A stretch of 64,000 bases of DNA, taken from contig CM038464.1 in the NCBI GenBank assembly GCA_021464415.1, positions 54,487,328 through 54,551,327 on the forward strand, read 5' to 3'. Below the pieces are notes generated by a model. That model made no database searches, had not been told where the DNA came from, and saw only the letters and a program-made list of their open reading frames with translations. Position 1 is the stretch's first letter. The number at the start of each line of letters is the position of its first letter. The translations under genes and the position numbers were made by a program. Origin of the DNA: Lonicera japonica (lineage: Eukaryota; Streptophyta; Magnoliopsida; Dipsacales; Caprifoliaceae). Shown piece by piece: positions 57,391-64,000 of this stretch.

Positions 57391-57894
57391 TAAGTATTTA
57401 CAAAGTTCAATAAATCTATCTATATATAGTCAGAGACTCCGTAAATGGCTTCATTCTTTTAATTAGAGAATGGACTTTCTTTTTTGAGGGGATTAAATGA
57501 TAGAAATGTTTGATCAAATTTGATGGGGATGATCTCCATGATGATCAAGTAGATCAATTCCGCAAAATTTTATTAAAAAAATTCAATCGGGAAGTGGGTG
57601 AAGTAAAGATTGATATATATATATATATATACATATATAAAATATTTATATATGTCTGCATTTTTGGCTAGGAAAATTTAAAATTTTTAGAACACCCGCC
57701 TTTCGATTGAATATTTTGGTAAAATTTGGAATTAATCAGCTTATTACAGAGATATTTTCCACCGAGTTTTATCAACAAATTAAATCATTTACCTCCTCAA
57801 AGGGGGAAGTCTGTTATTTGGTAAAAAGAAGGAAGACATTTCTAAAGCATGGCTATATATATATATATATATATATGAGTATATGTATATAGAA
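57391..57894. other. AT-rich spacer with AT microsatellites
   Basis: AT runs at about 57616-57640 and 57853-57877. No gene recognised. Confidence 0.5.
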
Positions 57895-58175
57895 AGGCTC
57901 TAAAGATCGAGGACCAATTTTTTTGTCCTTAAATGCGGACTAGCCATTTTGAAGGGGTAAACGGATGAATTTTTTGATGAACTTGTTGAAAATGATATCG
58001 ATGATTAGTAGATAATCTTCACTTTTCAGTTGAATTTTTTTATAAAATTTGGAGGAGATGATCTACTACTAGTCATGTAGATCATCTTCAACAAGTTTCA
58101 TAAAAATATCCATTCGTTTACGCCCTCAACACGATTGGTCCACTTTTGAGGACAAAGAAATTGATCATCTTTATA
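57895..58175. mobile_element. ~280-bp foldback MITE between AT microsatellites
   Basis: The left half (from ggctctaaagatcgaggacc) is the imperfect reverse complement of the right half (ending ttgatcatctttata), with GGACCAAT/ATTGGTCC and CAACTTGT/ACAAGTT blocks matching around a centre near 58035. It is bounded on both sides by AT runs, so the target duplication cannot be read. Confidence 0.6.
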
Positions 58176-59264
58176 TCATTTCTAGCATATATATATATAT
58201 ATATATACACTGATATATCTGATAGGACTAGTATGTATTGGGTAGAGTGTAGAGTTTATATCAAAGTTATCGTAATCAAAATCTATTCCATAAATAATCG
58301 CCAAATTAGTATATCACTAATATTTTGTCAGATACATATAACTATGGAAAAGGGCTCTATATTGTTTGCATATGCTCAATATTTTCGAGATTCAAATCTA
58401 TAGGTAATTACATCAGCCTTTTGAATTTAAATTTTGTACTCGAGAACAGATAATTAAATCAATAAGACGGATGTATGATAACTCTGACAATAGTACCTTT
58501 CCTCTTATAATTATAAAAAAATTAATAATTAATCATTTGTGTTTGTCCATAATGACTCAATAACTTGTAAAACTTATTTAGGAAGGCTTAATTAGCATAC
58601 AATATTTTACAAATAAGAATATTAGTAGTACTTAAATTTTTCTCAACAAATATAGTATTAAAATAAAGTCACGAAATCACATTAGATTAATGAAGAAAAT
58701 AATAAAAAAATCATATAAGGCAACACAATGAAACTGTAAGAATTGCACACGTATCACGTGCATAGAATAATCTAATAAGTTGAGAAAAACAACTTCAAAC
58801 CAAGCCATGAAAATCAATTATGAATTATTAATAACCAAAAATATAAAATTACGACTTCTTACAAACACAAAATGACAATCCATTGTCAAATTTAGTAATA
58901 CAGGATAAATTTAGTAATACAACATTAAAATTTAAGGCAACTTTATTCTCTGCCTCTACAGGATAAGTTTAGTTATACAACGTTAAAAATATTAACTAAA
59001 ACATCTTGGAATGTCTTAGATACCATAAACACAGCATTAATTGAATTATCTTTTCTATTTTTAAAGTGTAGTCATATTACCAAAGCAATATTCTCTATGT
59101 CAGATCATAGTATTGCTTTGAAAAATTGTACTGTATTGTTTTAAAATTGTAAATTACTCTTACAATAAGTATAATTGCTTTGCCAACAATACCACCATTT
59201 CTAAATAGTATTTGTGTTCTCTTATTTCCTGGCCTTTCTATTACAACTAAGATGACCCAACAAA
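58176..59264. other. AT-rich intergenic DNA with a short duplication
   Basis: An AT microsatellite lies at about 58187-58207. An imperfect ~60-bp direct repeat (caggataaatttagtaatac at about 58912 and caggataagtttagttatac at about 58970) is present. No gene seen. Confidence 0.5.
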
Positions 59265-60055
59265 TTATGTACATGTATACTTGTCTTGCCTATCCCTATC
59301 ACCGAATAATACTCTCACCTCCTTAACCTTGTCCTTGTACACTTTCGCTCCCTCCTCCACCATCACCAACCTCAATGACTTGGCCACTAAGTCGCTTGTA
59401 AACGACCCATCTAACTTGTTCCTCAGTATACAATATCCCATCTTTTTCTCCTCCAAAACCCTAGCGTTCAACCCTTGGTCCGCCAAAAAAGTCAACAAAA
59501 TAAGAGCTCTCTCCAGGATTATAGCCTCCACCCATAATGAGTCAAGAACCCACCTACCAAATCGTGACTCAGTATTTTGAGTTGTGGCGCCCAACTTGTA
59601 GACACAATCCCACGTTCCTTCGTTCTCTCTTCGGCCCCATTTGGTAACTCAATCAACTCGGTATACGTGGGTCCACGTTGCTTCCTTAAAACCCAGTAAA
59701 ATGGTAACTCGGATGACTTTAACCCTAGAGCTATCTCATTGACTTCATTTTGACTCGGTTTAGCTTCGCTTCCAAATGCAACATACATTACAAACCATTT
59801 CTCTTGTTTATCGAGCCACTTTTTTGTGGCTGGCCATGATTCATCATTTTCTGTTATGCTACTATCGTGTGTCGTTGGTGGCAGTTGACCCACTGGAATA
59901 ACCGTTTTTCAGTGAAGCTCTTATAGTAGTTTTAACCATTCCGTTCAAACTCCGAGCAACTTCTCATGGCTAATAAATCACATCCTTCAACACTAGCTCG
60001 AAATCTATATAGATCGCTCACACCAGAATCATCATCGATAAAACTGTCTATCATC
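59265..60055 (-). pseudogene. UGT91-type glycosyltransferase pseudogene (C-terminal half)
   Basis: Family-1 UDP-glycosyltransferases move sugars from UDP-sugars to small plant metabolites. Read downward from about 60055: DDDSGVSDLYRF and EGCDLLAMRSCSEFE, a broken stretch, then VGQLPPTTHD (about 59893), KWLDKQEKWFVMYVAFGSEAK (two overlapping blocks), LPFYWVLRKQRG, and the UDP-binding PSPG box starting WAPQLKILSHDLVGGFLTH. The frame then shifts (about 59520) and resumes as LADQGLNARVLEEKKMG and KLDGSF to a stop at 59265. The wording is typical of UGT91 (often rhamnosyl- or glucosyltransferases). The whole N-terminal acceptor-binding half is missing. Upstream is a pyrimidine tract that could be an old splice acceptor, then the Copia-3 LTR. 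Confidence 0.85.
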
Positions 60056-60139
60056 TTTAACCAAAAAAAAGAAAGAAAAAGAAAAGGAAAAATATTAGAT
60101 TAATCTTAATTGGGACCACACATGTAAATTATTAATGTG

Positions 60140-60528
60140 TGTTATCATTAAGAAGCTTTCCAATTAAATGATCTAATTAAGTTTTAAGTAGGTTTAAGGG
60201 TATTTTTTGTCATGAAATTAATGTGTAGAGACTAGATTGTATTTATAAATTGATGAGGGGCCAATTTATAAATACTAAAGTTAGTAACCACTTTGGTAGT
60301 TACCAAAGTAATTTTCTAATATACGGGGTTTTGGTCCCCAAATGAACGTACGCTTCTTCTTCTTCTGTAACCCCATCTATAGAGTGAAAATATTGAGAAA
60401 CTAAGTATCAATTGGAAGACCAAAAGAGATTTGCTTCTGCTCAATCATTTTTCAAATGGACTCGGGTATGCATCCGTCTTTAATTTTTCTTTATTCATTG
60501 AATTGATATGGAATTTACAGTACTCACA
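60140..60528 (+). repeat. Putative 5' LTR of Copia-3
   Basis: Proposed as TGTTATCATT...ACTCACA, about 389 bp, ending two bases before the primer site. A TATA-like TATTTATAAATT lies near 60240. The start could be a few bases off because the partner LTR is not in the window. Confidence 0.55.
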
Positions 60529-60530
60529 AT

Positions 60531-60543
60531 TGGTATCAGAGGC
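60531..60543 (+). promoter_or_regulatory. Copia-3 primer binding site
   Basis: TGGTATCAGAGGC, a near-perfect match to the initiator-Met tRNA 3' complement used by copia elements. Confidence 0.85.
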
Positions 60544-61650
60544 AGGTTAATCCATTATCAATTCCTTAAGTAATTTTTTTATGGTGATTGTATATATATA
60601 TGGTTCCTAGTCTGCCGTGATTAGCATATATATATATATATATGTGATTGCATATATATTCTGCTGAGTGTATATATATTTACATATGTATGTGTTTTCC
60701 GAGTATATATATATGTTTGCTGTAAATATATATATGTTTGCCATGTATGCCGTATATATATATATATATGAAGACAGCAGATTCATTATTATTTTGTATA
60801 TATATATGTTTCCTTTTTTTTGATGTATTGCCATTGATCCATCATGATTCTATTTCATGAACTTTGGGATGTATATTTAATCTTTGGTGTATATACTTTA
60901 TGAGTAATTTTTAATTTTTTTAATTAAATTAAATTGAGGACAAGGGATTTTTTAATTTAATTAGTTTTGAGTTTTAAATATATATACATAAGGGCAAAAT
61001 TTCAAAAATTTTAGAGTAAATAAACAGATTCTTTTTTCCGCACCAGAAATGTCACTGTTTATAGCAGTGACCAGTTTATCCCTATTTGTCACAGTTTTTA
61101 ACCGTGACTAGTTTCAGTTTGTCACTGTTTTCGGCAGTGACAAAGTAATCAAAATTTTTTCAGTTTATAATAAATTTGAATAATTACATGCGACATCTAT
61201 TATTTCTTTTTTTATTAATTGTCTAAACATTCTATGAAGGCCAATTTACATTAGATGTTACCAAAGTGACCTCTCTTGTATAGATAAAGAATGATTAGAT
61301 GTTTGTGTTTATTTAATTCGTGCGAATATTAACCAATCCAAAGAGGGGTTCATATTTGGCTGAATTCCATACACATTTGTGATGGTACATATGTGACAAT
61401 TATCCAGGTAACTTAATGTGAATAATAAATCAATCCAAAGATAGATTTGTTATTTGATATAACTTATTGTCAATATTTGACCATTACCACAAGAGTACCA
61501 CTTACAATTAATATCACTGTCTAAAGGCTTGGTATTGATGTTATGCTAGGTATCTTAAGATGTTACGATAGAATTAACCAATTTATAGACTAGTTATTTG
61601 GTTCTTTGATGTGAGCATTATTGTTAATTTTTGTTCTTTATTCAGCTTTA
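60544..61650 (+). other. Copia-3 leader with AT microsatellites and a hairpin triplet
   Basis: About 1.1 kb between PBS and gag, longer than usual. It has many TATATATATG blocks (60590-60810) and three 21-nt hairpins (61051-61141), listed separately. No coding. Confidence 0.6.
61051..61141. repeat. Three 21-nt GTCAC...GTGAC hairpins, possible CACTA terminus fragment
   Basis: Hairpins at 61051-61071 (7-bp stem GTCACTG/CAGTGAC), 61088-61108 (5-bp stem GTCAC/GTGAC) and 61121-61141 (7-bp stem). The preceding CACCAGAAAT resembles an eroded CACTACNAGAAAT start. Arrays of short inverted subterminal repeats are typical of CACTA transposon ends. Confidence 0.5.
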
Positions 61651-64000
61651 ATGTCTACTACTTCTATATCTGCAAACGTGAGCAATGTTTCAATGTTAAA
61701 TGGAATAAACTTTAAGGACTGGAAATAGAATATATTAATTATTCTTGGCTGCATGGACATAGACTTGGCATTGAGAATGCCAAAATCGAATAATCTCACT
61801 GAACAAAGTACTCTTGAGGAAATTGCATATTTTGAAAAGTGGGGTCGTTCAAATAGGCTAAGTCTCATGATTATGAAGCGTGGGATTCCAGAGGCCCTCA
61901 TAGGTGCAATTACAGATGACAATATCATTGCTAGTAAGTTCTTTGAGGAAATTCAGAATCGTTTTATCAAAAATGATAAGGCTGAAACAAGTACGCTTTT
62001 AGCAAACTTGATTTCAATGAAATATAAGGGCAATGGTAATGTTCGGGAGTACATCATGGAGATGTCTCATTTTGCTTCAAAACTTAAGGCACTAAAGCTC
62101 GACTTATCGGATGATTTGCTCGTGCATTTAATTCTGATCTCTCTGCCTGCACAATTTAGTCAATTTAAGGTCAGTTATAACTGCCAAAAGGAGAAATAGA
62201 CTCTTAATGATCTCATTTCATTTTGTATGCAAGAAGAAGCGAGATTGAAGCAAGATAGAACTGAAAGTGCTCATTTGGCTAGCACATCTAAGGGTAAGGG
62301 TAAGAGGAAGGATAGAAGAAAAGAAGTTGTTGCTCTTAAGGGTCCGGAGCAAAAGAAACAGAAGACTGAAAATGGTTGTTTCTTTTGTGGTAAGACCGGA
62401 CACAAGAAAAAGGATTGTGCCAAATATGCCGCATGGCGTGATAAGAAAGGTACATATCATGTTTTGGTCTGTTCTGAGATCAATTTAACTTCAGTACCAA
62501 GAAACACTTGGTGGCTAGATTCTGGTGCTACTACTCACATCTGTGTTTCTATGAAGGGTTGCCTGAACTACCGAGAGCCAATTGATGCTGAAAGACGCAT
62601 TTACGTGGGTGATGGCAAGTCTGTGGAAGTGAAGGCAGTAGGGCACTTTAGATTATTGTTAAAATCTGGGTGTTATTTGGATTTGATAAACACTTTTGTT
62701 GTACCGTCTTTTAGACGGAATTTGGTTTTAATTTCTGTTTTAAACAAATATGGATACTCTTGTTCATTTGAAAATTCTGCATTTAGTTTATCTCTAAATT
62801 CAAATATTGTTAGTACCAGTTTACTTAGTACTTTCGATAATCTATATTTGCTTGAAACTATTTCACCTTACAATGAAACCTTGCATGTGGAATCACGTGG
62901 TACTAAGCGTAAATTAAATAAGAAAAATTCAGCCTCATTATGGCACAAATGCCTAGGTCACATCTCTAAATCTAGAGTTGAGCAACTTGTGTCTGATGGA
63001 ATTTTGGACTCTCTTGATTTTTTAGACTTTGATATCTGTGTTCAGTGTATCAAGGGAAAACATACTAAAACAAAGAAAATAAGTGCCAATCGAACTACAG
63101 ACGTCTTAGAATTAAACCATACGGATATTTGTGGTCCATTTCCTATAGCTTCTTGGAATGGTCAACAATACTTTATAACATTTATAGACGACTATTTTAG
63201 ATATGGTTACTTATTTCTTATATATGAAAAATCGCAGTCTTTGGATGTGTTCAAAATATTTAAGGCTAAAGTTGAGTTACAACTCAACAAAGGGATAAAG
63301 AGCATCAGATTTGACCGTGGTGGTGAATACTACGGCAGATACGATGGCTTGGGTGAACAACGTCCAATATCGTTTGCTAAATACCTAGAAGAATGTGGAA
63401 TCGTCCTACAGTACACTATGCCAAGGTCGCCTAGCATGAATGGTGTATTTGAAAGACGAAACTGGACTCTTAAGGATATGGTAAGAAGTATGACTAGTCA
63501 ATCTACTTTACCAGAGTCACTCTGGGGTGAGGCCCTAAAGAAAACAACTTATATCCTAAATCAGGCGCCAACAAAAGCGGCTGCAAAAACGCCGTATGAG
63601 CTTTGGGTTGGGCAAAAGCCTAGTCTAAAGCACTTGCGTGTTTGGGGATGTCCTGCTGAATCGAGGCCCTATAAGTCTCATGAAAGGAAATTAGACTCCA
63701 AAACCGTTAGTAGCTACTTTATTGGCTATACAGAACGATCACGGGGCTACAAGTTTTATGATCCCACTAGTAAGTCAATTTTTGAGACATGAACTGCAAC
63801 GTTCTTTAATGATATTGAGTTTGGGAGAAGAAATCAAGTTAGGAACATTGTCTTCGAGGAGAAAAATGGAGCAATCCCAATTCCTACCACTACATTTGAC
63901 AATGTGCAGGTTTCTATACCCGTCATTGATCAAGAAGTTACTTCAGATCCTCGACAGGGCAATGTTGTTCAACACCTCATTCAAGATAAGGTAATTGTTC
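61651..64000 (+). pseudogene. Copia-3 gag-pol, three in-frame stops, open to the window end
   Basis: ATG at 61651 (MSTTSISANVSNVSML). The single frame continues to 64000 with stops only at 61726, 62200 and 63790; the latter two fit TGG to TAG and CGA to TGA changes. Gag has a UBN2-like region and a CCHC knuckle [14 protein letters not shown] (about 62390-62420). Protease is at 62512-62545 ([12 protein letters not shown]), pre-integrase at about 62935-62965 ([18 protein letters not shown]). The integrase D, D, E are in HTDICGPF (about 63118), FDRGGEYYG (about 63310) and [10 protein letters not shown] (about 63440). The catalytic residues look intact; RT lies beyond the window. Without the nonsense codons it would be close to coding-competent, so insertion is recent. 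Confidence 0.9.

Larger units (their letters stand above)
60140..64000 (+). mobile_element. Copia-3: relatively young copia element, cut by the window end
   Basis: Contains a putative 5' LTR (60140-60528), PBS (60531), a long leader (60544-61650) and a single gag-pol frame that leaves the window at 64000 within the region after integrase. The 3' LTR is outside, so the left LTR boundary is inferred from TG...CA and PBS position only. It inserted just upstream of the UGT91 relic. Confidence 0.85.

Noticed and set aside
1..64000. CRISPR arrays, bacterial operons, ribosome binding sites
   Set aside because: The sequence is plant nuclear DNA. No regularly spaced repeats with unique spacers were seen; all tandem repeats found lack spacer architecture.

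Overview
The window looks like repeat-rich nuclear DNA of a eudicot plant: very AT-rich, with long intergenic stretches, plant-type Ty1/copia retrotransposons, Helitron-like ends, several MITE families, a plant peptide-hormone gene (EPFL family), a UGT91-type glycosyltransferase relic and a captured plant-specific LBD transcription-factor sequence. The species cannot be named from the sequence. Only one host gene looks intact, the two-exon EPFL4/5/6-type gene at 40185-42852. Most of the annotatable rest is mobile-element DNA in various stages of decay.

Layout. 1-2.4 kb: AT-rich, with a Helitron-like 3' end near 1.36 kb. 2.44-15.45 kb: a decayed copia element (Copia-1; 5' LTR truncated, 3' LTR 13984-15448) split by a second copia element (Copia-2, 6693-12447) that has an exact 5-bp target duplication (GGTTG). 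Copia-2 keeps gag, protease and the pre-integrase domain, but the rest of pol is missing. In its place, on the opposite strand, sits about 1 kb of host-like DNA with an almost open LOB-domain (LBD) reading frame. Its 3' end carries three 152-bp tandem copies of polypurine tract plus LTR start. 15.7-20 kb: Helitron-like pieces, probably head-to-tail. 20-30 kb: MITEs, two large foldback elements, a tRNA-derived SINE with a 22-bp target duplication, and tandem duplications. 30.92-36.20 kb: a solo LTR (TSD GTGCA) with another LTR-type insertion (31946-34384, TSD CAACC) inside it.

40.2-42.9 kb: the EPFL gene. Its intron holds a 0.93-kb foldback element with an 8-bp target duplication. 44.27-47.72 kb: a decayed copia element on the minus strand (TSD ATTAT). 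48.65-52.87 kb: a retroelement-type RNase H pseudogene split by a decayed MULE (Mutator-like) transposon. 53-58.2 kb: hairpin elements and clusters of MITEs. 59.27-60.06 kb: the C-terminal half of a UGT91-type glycosyltransferase pseudogene. 60.14 kb to the window end: the 5' part of a fairly young copia element (Copia-3) whose single gag-pol frame has three nonsense codons; it runs off the window.

The most unusual object is Copia-2: a retroelement carrying an antisense LBD-type reading frame, with non-matching 5' and 3' ends inside a perfect target duplication, and a triplicated PPT/LTR start.
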